From the NCBI GenBank assembly GCA_029931535.1, contig JAQPZY010001684.1:2605001-2669000 (forward strand): 64,000 nt of DNA. The letters run 5' to 3'. Every line of letters begins with the position of its first letter. Positions within the stretch are counted from its first letter, which is position 1. The notes beneath the pieces are model-generated. The model worked only from the letters and a program-made list of their open reading frames with translations, was not told the DNA's origin and made no database searches. This DNA comes from Margaritifera margaritifera (taxonomy: Eukaryota; Mollusca; Bivalvia; Unionida; Margaritiferidae). Positions 37,689 through 51,117 of this stretch are shown one piece after another. The position numbers and the translations under genes were made by a program.

Positions 37689-38148
37689 TTTTCTATCAGA
37701 ACTTTCTTAATTGATGGTCCTTGTTTGATGCATTAGTTTTTTTCTATCAGAACTTTCTTAATTGATGGTCCTTGTTTGATACATTAGTTTTTTTCTATCA
37801 GAACTTTCTTAATTGATTGTCCTTGTTTGATGCATTAGTTTTTTTCTATCAGAACTTTCTTAATTGATGGTCCTTGTTTGATGCATTAGTATTTTTCTAT
37901 CAGAACTTTCTTAATTGATGGTCCTTGTTTGATGCATTAGTTTTTTTCTATCAGAACTTTCTTAATTGATTGTCCTTGTTTGATGCATTAGTTTTTTTCT
38001 ATCAGAACTTTCTTAATTGATGGTCCTTGTTTGATGCATTAGTTTTTTTCTATCAGAACTTTCTTAATTGATTGTCCTTGTTTGATGCATTAGTTTTTTT
38101 CTATCAGAACTTTCTTAATTGATTGTCCTTGTTTGATGCATTAGTTTG
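37689..38148. repeat. 51-bp minisatellite, about nine copies
   Basis: The unit CTATCAGAACTTTCTTAATTG...GATGCATTAGTTTTTTT recurs at exactly 51-bp steps (37693, 37744, 37795 and so on) with only a few substitutions (GATGG/GATTG, GATGC/GATAC). High homogeneity indicates recent amplification. Confidence 0.95.
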
Positions 38149-38564
38149 CCCTAGCATTATGAATTTCGTTTCCACTTCATAACTGTGAGCATGCCATGGG
38201 CTAATATTTAATTGGGATTTGGGCTTATTATCATGAAGAACTATGTCCCATTTGATTTCCACCTCATCATCCCCCACCACAACAGTGGTAGAGGCATACA
38301 GTGTCACTCTTGTCCATCCATCTGTACATCCATCTGTCACAGCTTGGTGAAGTTTTGTGTTTAGATTATTTCAGGCACTGTGGTGGAGCATCTGTCTCCC
38401 ATGAACACATTTATATATATACTTTTTTTCTTCCAAATTTGACTGAGCTTCAACCCCTGTTTCATTTCAAAGTTTGCCTTTGCACTTTGGATACAGGTTT
38501 CTTCAATATACCCAACTGATGGATCATCCTTGTCATCTGGACATATTTCTCTTCTTTCCTGACT

Positions 38565-39440
38565 CCTTATATCTTTGCAAGTCATAGACCAGGAGAGTTT
38601 ATGTGATGGTCTGTTGTCCAACATCCAATGTCTGTCCATCCAAGTTTGTTATCGCTACTCCTCCTAAACTACTTGGAGGATTGCCATGAAACTGTGCACA
38701 TATTCATCCCAAGGTCTAATTGGTCCTAAATGAAAATGCTGCTGCTCAGACATCTGGAAAATCATGTTATCACTACTCCTTGTGAATGACTGGTCCTATC
38801 AAAATGGGGTTTTCACTAAATGATTCATTATTGATGTCTGTTTGGTTTTAAATGAAACTGGTACCAATCTGACATCCATTATGGTCACCACAGCAGCTGT
38901 CTTGAAAATCTTATTGTTGCTACCAGTACTCCTTCATGGAAAGTTATATCAGCATGGGGTTTTCACCAGAATACTTTTTATGGTGTCTAGTTGGTCTTAA
39001 ATAAAAATGGTGCCAATCTGACATCCAGTATGGCCGCTATGGCAGCCATCTTGAAAATCTTGTTATTGCTACTTCTACTAAATGGAAAGTCATATCAATA
39101 TGGGGTTTTCACAAGAAGACTAATTATGATATCTAGTTTGTCCTGAATGAAAATAGTGCCAATCTGACCTCAAGTATGGCTGCCAGAGTGAACATATTGA
39201 AAATCTTGTCAATAATTCTCTGAATGGATGGTCATATCAACATGGGGTTTTCACCAAAAATCTTCTAATGATGTCTAGTTTGTCCTAAATTAGAATGGTG
39301 CTGATCATTTAACCAGTGTGGCTGCCACAGTGGATGGTTTCAACATTCAGCAGGTAAAAAGCAGAAATGGTCTTATCTTGAATTCCTGGATATTTATTTT
39401 TTTGGACAGTAGAGCATTGAGGGATTCTTGTTTTGTATTA
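38565..39440. repeat. Satellite-bearing composite repeat, module 3
   Basis: Left end (TCATAGACCAGGAG ... GGTCTGTTGTCC ... CTTGGAGGATTGCCATGAAAC), a few core units (TCTTGAAAATCTTGTTATTGC) and right end (GAATTCCTGG ... GTAGAGCATTGAGGGATTCTTG). It matches the two modules at 1124-3955, with fewer internal units. Confidence 0.7.
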
Positions 39441-39459
39441 TATTATTATGCTGCACCTC

Positions 39460-40750
39460 AAAAGTGGTAGGGGCATCTAGCATTACCCTTGACTGCTTGT
39501 TCATCCGTCTGATTAATGGTAGGGGCATATAGTGTTACCCTTGAGTGCTAATTTGTCTGATAATTGATAGGGGCATATAGTGTTACCCTTGAGTACTCAT
39601 TTGTCTGATAATTGATAGGGGTATATAGTGTTACCCTTCACACTCAATCCATCTGTTTGTCTGTCTGATTATTGGTAGGGTCATTGAGTGTTACCCTAGA
39701 CTATTTGTTCATCTGTCTGTCTAATGGTAAGAGCATAAAGTGTTGCCCTTGACTGTTTGTTCATATGTCTGATTAATGGTAGGGGCATATAGTGTTGCCC
39801 TTGACTGTTTGTTCATATGTCTGATTAATGGTAGGGGCATATAGTGTTGCCCTTGACTGTTTGTTCATTTGTCTGATTACTGGTAGGGGCATATAGTGTT
39901 GCCCTTGACTGTTTGTTCATATGTCTGATTAATGGTAGGGGCATATAGTGTTGCCCTTGACTGTTTGTTCATATGTCTGATTAATGGTAGGGGCATATAG
40001 TGTTGCCCTTGACTGTTTGTTCATTTGTCTGATTACTGGTAGGGGCATATAGTGTTACCCTTGACTGTTTGTTCATATGTCTGATTAATGGTAGGGGCAT
40101 ATAGTGTTGCCCTTGACTGTTTGTTCATCTGTCTGTTTAATGGTAAGAGCATATAGTGTTGCCCTTGACTGTTTGTTCATGTCTGATTAATGGTAGGGGC
40201 ATATAGTGTTGCCCTTGACTGTTTGTTCATTTGTCTGATTAATGGTACGGGCATATAGTGTTGTCCTTGACTGTTTGTTCATATGTCTGATTAATGGTAG
40301 GGGCATATAGTGTTACCCTTGACTGTTTGTTCATATGTCTGATTAATGGTAGGGGCATATAGTGTTGCCCTTGACTGTTTGTTCATTTGTCTGATTAATG
40401 GTAGGGGCATATAGTGTTGCCCTTGACTGTTTGTTCATCTGTCTGTTTAATGGTAAGAGCATATAGTGTTGCCCTTGACTGTTTGTTCATATGTCAGATT
40501 AATGGTAGGGGCATATAGTGTTGCCCTTGACTGTTTGTTCATTTGTCTGATTACTGGTAGGGGCATATAGTGTTGCCCTTGACTGTTTGTTCATATGTCT
40601 GATTAATGATAGGGGCATATAGTGTTGCCCTTGACTGTTTGTTCATTTGTCTGATTAATGGTAGGGGCATATAGTGTTACCCTTGACTGTTTGTTCATCT
40701 GTCTGATTACTGGTAGGGGCATATAGTGTTACCCTGGACTCCCTGTCCAT
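39460..40750. repeat. 52-bp minisatellite, about 24 copies
   Basis: The unit GATTAATGGTAGGGGCATATAGTG + TTGCCCTTGACTGTTTGTTCATATGTCT is repeated at 52-bp steps. Variants (ATTACTGG, TTACCC, ATCTGTCTGTTTAATGGTAAGAGC) recur in blocks, which suggests amplification of multi-unit segments. Confidence 0.95.
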
Positions 40751-40784
40751 CTGTTCATGTGTTTAATTAATTTTTTTTTCTAAT

Positions 40785-42535
40785 CCAATTGTGATCAAAC
40801 TTGGGATGTATGCTTATATCATTAAGATCTCAGACGAGTTTGATCATGAGCAAGATTCATGCATACTAATGAGGTGATCTTGCATCTGATTGACTGAGCA
40901 TTTTCCACTCTGTAAGTCATATTTCTGATCTGATTTTGATTAAACTTGAAATATAGGCTTATATCATCAAAATCTTGTATGGATTCAGTAAAGGATGAGA
41001 TCCACACATATTAATGAGGTAATCTTGCATCTGATTGGCTGGCCTTGTTAGCGCTCTGTCGGCCAGATTTATTTATCCAATCTTGATCAAACTGGGAATA
41101 TATGCTTATATCATCAGACTATCAGAAAAGTTTTATAATGAGCAAGATCCATGCATACTAATTAGGTGATCATGCATTTGATTGGCTGAGGCCGTATATA
41201 TGTTCCACTTTTTATAAAGCTTGTAATATTTGCTTATATCTTGGCTGAGCTTGTTACCACCCTGGAGTCCATATTTGTGATCTTGTTTTTTGATAAAACT
41301 TGGAATATATGCATAAGTTATATCATCAAGATCTTGGACAATTTCAAAAATGAGCAAGATCGATGCATATTAATAAGGTGATCTTGCATCTGATTGGATG
41401 AATTTATTACCACTCTGGAGGCTATGATTCTGATATGATTTTGATCAAACTTGGAATATGGGCTTATATCTTAAAGAATTTGGATGAGTTTGTTAATGTG
41501 TGGGCTCCATGCATACTAATTAGGTGATCTTGCTTGTGATTGGCTAAACTTGTTAACATTCTAGAGACTGTATTTATGATCCAATTGCAATCAAACTTGG
41601 TAAATAGGCTTAAATCATTAAGATCTTGGATGAGTACAGTTACGAGCAATATCCCAGCATATTACTAAAGTGATTTTGCATCTGATTGGTTGAGCTTGTC
41701 AGCACTTTGGCTACTTGATTTGTTATCATATTTTTAACAGATTCAGTAAATAGGCTTATATCATCAAGATAATTATGTTTTATTATGAGCAAGGTCTATG
41801 CATATTAATAATGTGATCTTGCATATGATTGGTTGAGCTTCATACCACCTAAGAGACTATTTCTGATCCAGTTTTAATACAATTTGGTAAATAGGCTAAT
41901 ACCATCAAGATGGATGATTTTTATTATGAGCAAAACTAATGTACATTCATGGGATGATCTTGCATCTGATTGACTGAGGTTGTTTTACCACTGTAGAGAT
42001 TATAGTTTTGATAGAATTTTGATCCAACTTGGTAAATAGAACTATGTCTTCATAATCTTGGTTGAGTATGATTATGAATAAAATTAAGTTATATTAATGA
42101 TGTAACCTTACATCCTATTGAGCTTGTCAACAATTTAGCCACAATATTTCTGATCAGATTTTGATCAAACTTGTTAAATAGTCTTATATTATCAAGTTGT
42201 TGAATGAGTTTGATTATGAGCAAGATCAATGGATATTAATGAAGTAATCTTGTTTTTGATTGGCTAAGCTTGTTACAACACTGGATACTGAATTCTAACA
42301 AGATTTGTCTCCACCTTAAGCTTACATTATCTTTATCGTAGGTTCTACAATAAGTGAGACTTGTGCATATTAATGAGATACCTTGCATCCAATTGGCTGA
42401 TATTGTTTCTTCTCTAGATCTAGAGGCTATATTTGTCATCTAAATTCCGTAAAACTTGGTAAATGGGTTTACATGATCAAGATCTTGGATGGTTCTGATT
42501 ATGAGCAAGAGATTGTGCATAATAAATCTTCTATC
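40785..42535. repeat. ~150-bp diverged tandem array
   Basis: About twelve units sharing GGTGATCTTGCATCTGATTGG, TTGATCAAACTTGG and AGGCTTATATCATCAAGATCTTGG. Single or double copies of the same family lie at 4735-5060 and 9700-9880. Confidence 0.8.
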
Positions 42536-44829
42536 TTGTGGAAGAATTTTGATAGGATATAGTAAAACAGGTAAAATCAACAGAATATAAGATCTGGGAA
42601 ATAATTTACATAGATTATGTTTGTGCAATACTTAATAAGGTTGCATAGTGTAAAGGTAAACTGTTAAACTATGTAAGCCAGGTGAGCAATATCAAGCCCA
42701 CATGGTCCTCTTGGTAATGTTTACAGGTGTTTTTTGTGACTAAACTTCAAGGTCCTGTAAAAGTTACATCTTGAAATTGTATACAAACCATTCAGAAACT
42801 TTGGGGTTCACTGGCTTTGTAAATGGTGACAAGCCTGGATTTTACCAGTCTTAAACTTAGTCTGAAATCCAGCACTTTGATTGGCTAAAATTTAAGTCTA
42901 CCTTAACACAGACCAATCAAATACCTTAATCAAGAGAGTGGCAACTTTTTTTAAGATTTATGTGGGGAATTTTTGTGCCATGCAAAGCAACAAATCGATT
43001 TCGTGGCACAGTAGGCCAGTAAGTTAATTTTGCTATGTCATGTAGGGATGCTGATTTATTTAGATGTTAAATCTACTTCAAAAGTTTGAAAGATGTACAT
43101 TGGATAGTCTCAATGATATTAACACACAAAACAATGATACAAACATACAGATGTGTAAAAAATATGAATATTTATAAAATCCCCTCAACTTTGTTTACAA
43201 GGGAATAATAAAATGGCATGTGAGCTAACTAAAATCTTGGGATGAACAAAAGTGACAATATTAGTACTCTTTTTCCCGCAACACCATGTGCTATCATGCT
43301 TATGAAATTTATAGCACTTATGGTCAAGAGCCATAACTCTGCTTAGCATGAGTGATCCACTCGATTCATATTGTCAGAGATATTAGCTGTATAAACTAGC
43401 ATGATGTGGTCAAATTTGGAACTAATTGGAAAGAAGAGTTGGCATGCTTTATTCCGAGGTTCAAATTCAAATGAAAGTGTTCACATGTTGAAATTGACAT
43501 TTAAGGTGCTATAAGCCCAGTAAATCTTTAATGAAATCTAGTTAGTATAATATTTTGAAATCCAATATAGGTGATAAATATAATCTAAAACCTTTACAGT
43601 ACAGGGCAATAAGCAAGAACTGTCTTTAATATTTGTTGTTGTCAACTTCCTCCATCTCATAAATACACACCTTTCCTTTTAAATGCTTAACTTCACAATT
43701 CCTGCAATATACAACCAGTTATAACATTGATTTTTTTTACCCATATCACAGCCTTAAAAAAATGTGATATAAACAATGAAATGTTCATTACCAAATGTAA
43801 CAAAAATTTCAGCAGGAAAGTTCTTGAACAGTACAATTCACATGCTTCACAACTTTTATCAGCACAAGAATCAAGCCTAACTATTGTTTAATGCATTAAA
43901 ACATGTAAATCTGTCTACACCATAAAATATCTGATGCAATTTAAAATTTGTTGATACCTACTTACAAAGCTACAGCTCACTGGTATTTATCTCATTAGAC
44001 AAATTCATAAATTGCAAACAACTACACCATCAAGATGGCAGAAATGATTCTTACTATGCTCTGATTGCAAACAGACTCAAAACTTTTAAGAACACGTAGT
44101 TTCAATCTATGCTGTAACGAATGTTTCTGTAAGGAACATTTCAGTAGTGATCTTTTGAGTAATGTGAGTGTATTAAAACATATGAAGAGGGTCTTATTTG
44201 ACAAGAAGCTATTTGAAAGGGTTACCCATTCATGCATGTGAACCTCCCACATGGGAGGGTTTTTCTCCCGAGGTTAGGGTGTCTCCTGTACTCATTGAAA
44301 TCTCCCGCGTACGCAAAATTATTATAAAGAAAAAAATTCTTTTTTTCTACATTTTTGTTCCAGTGTAATATATTTACGGTAATACTACCTGTGATCATGT
44401 GACTGAACTGGCTTAAACAGGGCAAGACAATCTAGTTGCTAATTTAACCCTTTGATCCTGTCGTCATGGTGAACTGGCTTCAGTTGAAGTTTGTCGAGGT
44501 AGATTATATACTATGTGATAGAAGTTTTTCATAAATAATTAAAGACATTAATTGATTATGGAGGGGTTACTAAAGAGCTCAATCAGCATGAAACAATAAA
44601 CATTACTTTGATTCTCTCCACAAGGTATGTTCTGCTTCAGTGCTTAAAGTTGTCAAGATTAATTAGAGCCTATATATACTATGTATGATCAAAAGTAATT
44701 TGGACAGGATTAAAAAAATTGATTGATTGCGGTTGGATTACTCAAGAGCTCAGATGGCATAAAACTGGGTTGGTTTGACTTCGGTGTTTAAAGTTTGTCG
44801 AGATATATAAGCGTGCATAATCCAAGCAA
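42536..44829. other. Intergenic DNA, nothing recognised
   Basis: AT-rich. A short imperfect duplication of about 230 bp around 44465-44810 repeats the phrases AAGTTTGTCGAG and GGTTACTAAAGAGCTCA / GGATTACTCAAGAGCTCA. It may belong to the 5' part of the hAT relic that follows. Confidence 0.4.
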
Positions 44830-44839
44830 GCGAAATATC

Positions 44840-46515
44840 ACACGAAATTCAATGATGGATTGAAACGGGAATTTCAGTGGTTGCAGTCAAGTTCAAAGGG
44901 ACGTGAATATGCATTCTGCTATACCTGTAAAGCTGATTTTAAAATCTGTTACAGTGGCAAGAATGACATCATGCGTCATACAGAAACCACATCGCATAAG
45001 CATATTAACTGCAACAACCAATATGGCATCACTGAAATCCATGTTCGCGGAATCTGCATCAAATGTGGATAAAGTTGCACGTGCCAAGACACTATTTGCC
45101 AATTTTATAGCCAAACATAATCTCCAATTTATGGTAGCAGATCATTTTTTAGATCTAGTCAAAATAATGTTCTGGACTCGTAAATCGCACAAAAGTTCTC
45201 ATGCCAACGGACAAGAACTACTCACATTGTGATCCAAGCTTTGGGTCCGCATGTGCCACAATGAAAAGTTCGCCATTCTCATTGAGTCGAATGTCAAGGG
45301 AATAATAAAATCCTGACAGTCTTAGTTCATGTTTTTGACAAGGATGTAAACAGAATAACAACAAGATTCCTTGGAATACCAACCTGTAACATTGAATCAG
45401 CAGAACTCATCTTTGCATGCTTGTATAAAATATTCACGTAAGTATTACTAAAGTTTAACTATTTTATTGTTCATAAGAAATCATAATCACAGTTGTATAA
45501 TAATAATAATAATAATAATAACAATAATAATAATAATCTGAATAATATGGATATAGTACAGGAATTAATCCATAATGCCTGGGATGAATGAGGTCTTTGT
45601 CTTCATCAATAATACTAGTAAGTGATAATCGTTTTCAGGATTTGATTGTTATTGTTAAAGAATAGTGATAGTGATGATAATGATGACAACAAAGGCGTCT
45701 GCAAATTAAGCTTAAAGTCACAAAATTGTGTGATAGTCTAATGTATGCATCAGTATTTCATGTGGACAATCTTTCTGACATTAAAAACAACATTAGATGC
45801 TTGGAAATGAAATAAATGCCCTATCTAAACCCAGATGTCAGGCAAAAGGTCTCAACTCCAGCAGGTGAGTTCAATGACCATTTGTGTTTTTATGAAAATA
45901 TGAAATAAGTTGTTCTCACAATAAGAATGCATGGACATGCAATCTTTCTTGATATCTTCACTGCAGCATAAAAAAACAAAGTTTACTAGAATTAACAGAG
46001 TTGCCTTATATTATAATATTTTTAATTTCCTATTGTATATCCCTGGCAAGTAAATTCAAAGTTCTAATGTTTTGCATTTTGTATTGCAGTGGTGAAGCTG
46101 TCTGAGAGGTTCATGACATTAACCCAGAGTGAGAGAACTGCACTGGAAGATGAAATTCAGGGCTATATTCTGACTCCAAAATAAGAACTTCCCGAATTCG
46201 ACAGAGACAGTACCAGTCTTGAGCAGTTTTGGCAGACAGTTGGCAATCTGACTCTACCCACAGGCAGGAAACAATTTAAACTTCTTGGTGAACTCAGTAG
46301 AGTTGTATTGACATGGCCGCATTCCAATGCTGACACTGAAAGGACATTTTTCATTCTGAGGGAAATTCAGGCTGACTCTAGAGGAAACCTGGATCCAGTG
46401 ACAGTACATAATCTTTTAAGTGTTAAGATGAACAATGATGAGGACTGCCAGCAATATAATACAGGCAATAATCTTATAAGAAATGCTAACAATGCTCGTG
46501 TTACATATATGTAGA
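44840..46515 (+). pseudogene. hAT-like transposase relic (zinc-finger N terminus and hATC end)
   Basis: The N-terminal block FQWLQSSSKGREYAFCYTC with a C-x2-C...H-x4-H spacing (44872-45015) is a TTF/BED-like zinc finger. In another frame NVDKVARAKTLFANFIAKHN and FMVADHFLDLVKIMF follow (45060-45170). After a long decayed middle, LEQFWQTVG and the dimerisation signature WPHSNADTERTFFILREIQA appear (46310-46375), then NLLSVKMN (46412-46435). Frame changes and missing catalytic blocks make it non-functional. The sequence differs from the hAT at 5875-9516, so at least two hAT lineages are present. Confidence 0.75.
45496..45538. repeat. (AAT)n microsatellite
   Basis: About fourteen AAT triplets with one ACA interruption. 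Confidence 0.95.
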
Positions 46516-47363
46516 GTATGAAAGGCAACAAGTTAATGTGAAGGAACTGAATTGCATATTTCAATATTTAAAAAATGGAAATTTGTTAAATAGTAGTAAT
46601 TTTTCCCATTTGCACGCTAATAACCAGGTTGATGAAAATCCTCCGTCTTTTGAGATAAAAACTCCTTACCAAATTTTGCAAATCTTCTGATCTGTTCCAA
46701 GCTGACCTCACATTTCTATCACATGTATGCCCATTATTTATCACAACTAACTTGCCACTGTAAAATGCATAGTAATGAATATTTCCAGGAAACGATTTCC
46801 CATACCAGTTTGAAACAGATAACAGATAACATATAATTAAGATATTCATGAGTTTGACAGTAATTAGTGATTGTATTTTTTTGAAAGACACGCCGGCGAA
46901 ATATAATGGAGATCTTTATAAGCAGAATACATCTTCCGACTGTTTATAATCAGGCTCAAGTGTTCATATCACACCTACTTTTTATCCCAGGAACCATAAT
47001 TTTATAGATACATACTTACTGCGAATCAGTGTCAGCAGTGTCGATTGTTTTAACCATTTTGCTGCTTAGAGTAGGAGAGGTACCAGATTATTGTGCTGGA
47101 TAGATTTGTCTGACACTCCAGGTTGGAGAGCTTCCGATTCACTTGTAAAATGTTTGGTACCAATAATGGTAGTCAACCCCTTGAATTGTAGAGAAACCGG
47201 GTACGAACGTGTAGACAAATAGTCTTACCACATCGACATGTTACTTATGTTTTTTATAATAAAATAAATCAGCTTTTGCAAGGACTTAAAAAGATGCAAA
47301 GCTGCCTGATTATTATTGATTATTTAATAATAGCAAACAAAAAAAAGAAAGAATAACTCTATT
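46516..47363. other. Spacer between hAT relic and P450 3' end
   Basis: No coding block recognised. On the minus strand an ATTAAA-type signal (about 47323-47328) and A-rich hexamer variants near 47260 lie just beyond the P450 stop and may serve polyadenylation. Confidence 0.4.
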
Positions 47364-47545
47364 CTAGCACCGTCTGACAGTTTTCAGCTTATAGGGTAAG
47401 GGGGTGAGTGTAAGTGCCTGGATGCCTCTCTTAGATATCTGGGACCTTGGGCCGACACTGGTGAATGTGAAGTGTTGAAGGAGGTTGGTGAAGAATAGAA
47501 ATAATTCCATCTTGGCAAGGGGTTCACCGATGCAGATACGAGGAC
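47364..47545 (-). CDS. P450 exon 8 (haem-binding loop, stop)
   Basis: Acceptor TGTATTTCAG. It completes the haem loop as GPRICIGEPLAKMELFLFF (Cys ligand) and runs through LTPLPYKLKTVRRC to a TAG stop at 47364-47366. This is a normal CYP2 C terminus. Confidence 0.95.
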
Positions 47546-48046
47546 CTGAAATACAATTAATCTGGTTCAATTTAAATTGTTTTATTTCCATTTGATATAT
47601 GTTAGTAACATACAACCTAACACTAACTTTGACCTTTGGATTTGCCTTCCAGAAATTGACAAGCTGTCGAAATATAGTAATTTTGGTCGTGGAAACATGT
47701 TCTAAAATTGTTATATGCGCAGTAAACTTTATGAAAATAATTTCAAATAGACCATTCGGTCATGTCCGATGATCATGTCAGTAAAATGGCTCCAACGAGC
47801 TAATGCTTCTTATTATGTAAATGCAATTCCGACTCTAAAAAAAATGGGAATTGCTCTTCAGATTTTCAGATTTACTCACGATAAATAATATACAAGGAGG
47901 CAATTAAAGGCTGTGTGCTTGAAGTTAAGTTAAATTGCAAATATTTTTGTATGATGTCTGGTAAAACTACAAAGAACGAAATGTCTTAATCCAAAATTTT
48001 CATAAACCAATGAAACATTTGGATGAGATGATTTATGAAAACAAAC

Positions 48047-48253
48047 CGTCTCCAAAAGGGATAAGTCCATCTTTTCTGGTGAGCTTGCCGTTTTCGTCAA
48101 TGAACCTTTCGGGTCTGAACTTCTGGGGCTCGGGCCAATATTTGGGGTCAATATGGGCTGAATACAGGTTCGCAATCACGATAGCATCCTTGGGTATATC
48201 ATACCCACAGAGCTTTGTATCCTTGTTACAGATGTGTGGCAGAGAAAATGCCA
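48047..48253 (-). CDS. P450 exon 7 (K-helix to PERF region)
   Basis: Acceptor CTTCTCTTTCAG. It encodes LAFSLPHICNKDTKLCGYDI, YSAHIDPKYWPEPQKFRPER, FIDENGKLTRKD and PFGDG. The donor GACG|GTTTGT is weaker than consensus but the only one that joins to the haem loop. 207 nt. Confidence 0.95.
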
Positions 48254-49509
48254 CTGAAAGAGAAGACAAATGACCTCTTGGAATAGCCCATTTCATAGCT
48301 TTGTACTCAATGTTATTTTGCCGCCATTGTAATTATTCATTTACCAATAAAGAATTTTCTTTTATATTTCATTCAATCAGTCAGTGGTGTGTGGCTTTCC
48401 TATATCATTCGTCCCAATAAAACAAGAAGAAATCAAATTAAAAATCACAATTGGAAAAGCAATATCGGATTCTTAAAGTATATAAAGTCTGTATAAATAA
48501 TATGGATATTTAATAATTTAAATGGTGTATAGCTGAAGTTCAGAAAGATGTCAGATCTTATAGCGACGTTTGTTTCGCAAAAACAGACTAATTCGGTGCA
48601 ATTATACCGCTACCATCAACCATTGTTTTTTTCATTGGAAACGAAACAATTAGCAATACAAAAGAGAATGAATGTGTTGTGTGTTGATTATAATATTCAA
48701 ATTTTCTCAAGATCTTTTAAATTATAGGTGTATACTTAACAGATAATTTGCCAGTTACAAGAGTTACGATTCTTAACATTTTTATCAAGAGTGAAGAAAA
48801 CTCCCTGTTAGGTAGGGCAAAATCAACCATTTTCTTCTTTAAGTCATACAGATAAATCTATAATTTCAATGGTTCGCCTCCATCTAACTATACTTTACAG
48901 TTACACCATCGAAATAACATTTCAGATAACTGTCGAAGAAAATTAAAAAGTGCTTTCTAGAATTTGAGCACGAAGTCTGCCTAGTCAAAGAACAAGTTTA
49001 TTATTTTTGTCCCCTTTCCCCTTATCATTCTCAAAGAGAAGTAACTTGTGAAAAAATTGCATCCAGGTGGTAACTGGCTAATGGCCAGTTTCATTAGAAG
49101 TCATCTATTTGAAAGAAGAATTATTTCGCTTGAAAAACATAATCAAATCAAAGAGAAAAAAATACTCGGTTTTAGATGCATATCATACTAAGTTAATTCT
49201 CCTCCTTCTGGTTAGAAAATACATCGAAAGTGGAGCACCCGGATTTTCATTCAATAGTTTCGAATATAGCAATTAAAGAGCTATGCAATTTTTGTACCGC
49301 GTACAAATGAAATCCCATCCTGCAAGGAAGCATCTTTAGTAAGTGTAAATATACAATTTCCCCATATGAATAACTTAAAACTTTGATCCTAGGTGATTTG
49401 AACGTTATGTTCCAATGACCTGTTTTTGAAAGACATGATGAAAACATGGAATGTTCTTACCAATCTAGTGTTACTGATCTCAGGAGACCAAATCTAATTA
49501 TTAACTTAC

Positions 49510-49606
49510 GTGTGTTCGAAATTCGCTGTACTTCTAACAACGTTGCTTCTACATAGTCTAGTTTTCCTCTGTCAGACAAACCGACACGACGACTGGAGCC
49601 AACAAT
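49510..49606 (-). CDS. P450 exon 6 (K-helix)
   Basis: Acceptor TATTGCAG, donor ACAC|GTAAGT, 97 nt. It encodes IVGSSRRVGLSDRGKLDYVE and then ATLLEVQRISNT with the ExxR salt-bridge pair (EVQR). Confidence 0.9.
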
Positions 49607-50253
49607 CTGCAATACGGTTTATATCCAATTATGTGTCAATTTTCTTGGTAAAGTAGCCATCCTTTGGATACTTTGGCTGAAATTCGTCATTAAAGCTCAG
49701 TCTTTCTCCAGACAAAAATCTACTATTTTACTGATGTCATCGTGGATGACAAATCTCTTTCATAGACTTCACCATCTTCTCTGGACAATCATCATCCGTC
49801 CACTTTGTTCTACTTGTGTTAACGAAATGGATTGACGACGCTTGACTAGAGAAGATTAGCCATCCCATATTGGTTACAAGTACTAGTACGACATTTTAAA
49901 CAGCTACAATGTCCTTCATATAGAGGTTCAGTGTGTACTTGAATCTAAGAAAATGTGTTAAATCTTCATTCTAAACAGGTGTCCTTTATATGGGAATGTC
50001 CATTTAAACAGGTCTCGTATTTCTATGCTTTCTCGTTATTTTAGGATTGTTATTTACTGGTACACTTAATTAAGTTCCTTGTACATCCCGTTACAATTGT
50101 ATTTCTTTATAAATTGAGTGAAGCACTCAGTATTAAAGGTATTGAGTACTGAATCGTACTTTTTTTCTCGATACATATAGTATCATTAGTGTTCAAAAAA
50201 TGTTTATTTGGATTTACGTAACTTAAAAAAGATTTTCTAAAATCTTAAATTTT

Positions 50254-50254
<1 letters not shown>

Positions 50255-50307
<53 letters not shown>
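50255..50307. repeat. (CT)n microsatellite in P450 intron 5
   Basis: About 26 CT dinucleotides, eleven bases inside the 5' splice site on the minus strand. Confidence 0.97.
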
Positions 50308-50310
<3 letters not shown>

Positions 50311-50318
50311 GGATATAC

Positions 50319-50455
50319 CTGATCTATTTCTCTCTGACAGGTAGCCTGAACGTTCGGATAGCACACCATGTACAGCAATGCCCAGTCCAGACTAGTTCCC
50401 GTTGTTTCTCCTCCAGCCAAAAACAAGTCCACTATCACTTTGTAGATGTTTGATT
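50319..50455 (-). CDS. P450 exon 5 (I-helix)
   Basis: Acceptor TTTGCTGAAG. It encodes SNIYKVIVDLFLAGGETTGT with the oxygen-binding A-G-G-E-T-T motif, then SLDWALLYMVCYPNVQ and REIDQ. Donor CAG|GTATAT, phase 0; a (CT)n microsatellite follows at once in the intron. Confidence 0.95.
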
Positions 50456-51117
50456 CTTCAGCAAAGAAGACAACAACAAAAAATAAATAAACCAGCAAAT
50501 CAGTGAATTTTTCCATCTTGCCTACTGTGGCAAAGTCACCAAAATAGTAAAATGATGAATTCCTGACTGTGGCCCTTGTGACAGACATAGATAAAAACAA
50601 AAACAAAAAAACAAGTTCCGTGGCATAAAAGGGCACCATAGCAATAGTTCAGACATGGGGAAATATGGATCAGTTATGTTGAAGATACGACCTTGACTGT
50701 GGTACATGTATTGCTTTCAAGCTGAGTAACATTAAGTGTACCAAGATGAATCCCTGTACCTGAAACAGATTTTGAGCTTTAGAACCGGAAAAAATTAAAC
50801 ATTTAGTCTATCTATGACCTTGACCTTAAAGATAGGACACACCTTCTAGTAAAGATATATAGGTATATAGCATTTCATCCATTTATCTCAAACAGATGAA
50901 CAGGGGACAAGAAAGTATCATAGAAAACTTCAGATCTGGTGCAGGGACCATGACCTTAAAGATATGACCCCAACTGTGGTGGTAGACACACCTTCAGGTG
51001 ATGATATCTAAGTATGCGATGTTTCAATTCATTTATCTAGAACGGTTTTAAATTTATAGAGCGGAAACGAAAGTCGGACGGACGGATGGAAATGTGAACA
51101 CTTTGTCTCCCGCTTTT

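Noticed and set aside
37693..40750. CRISPR-like regular repeats
   Set aside because: The arrays are head-to-tail minisatellites without unique spacers, in a eukaryotic genome.
50223..50340. Arg-Glu repeat at the end of the P450 exon 5 reading frame
   Set aside because: It comes from reading through the donor into the intronic (CT)n tract; the exon ends at 50319.
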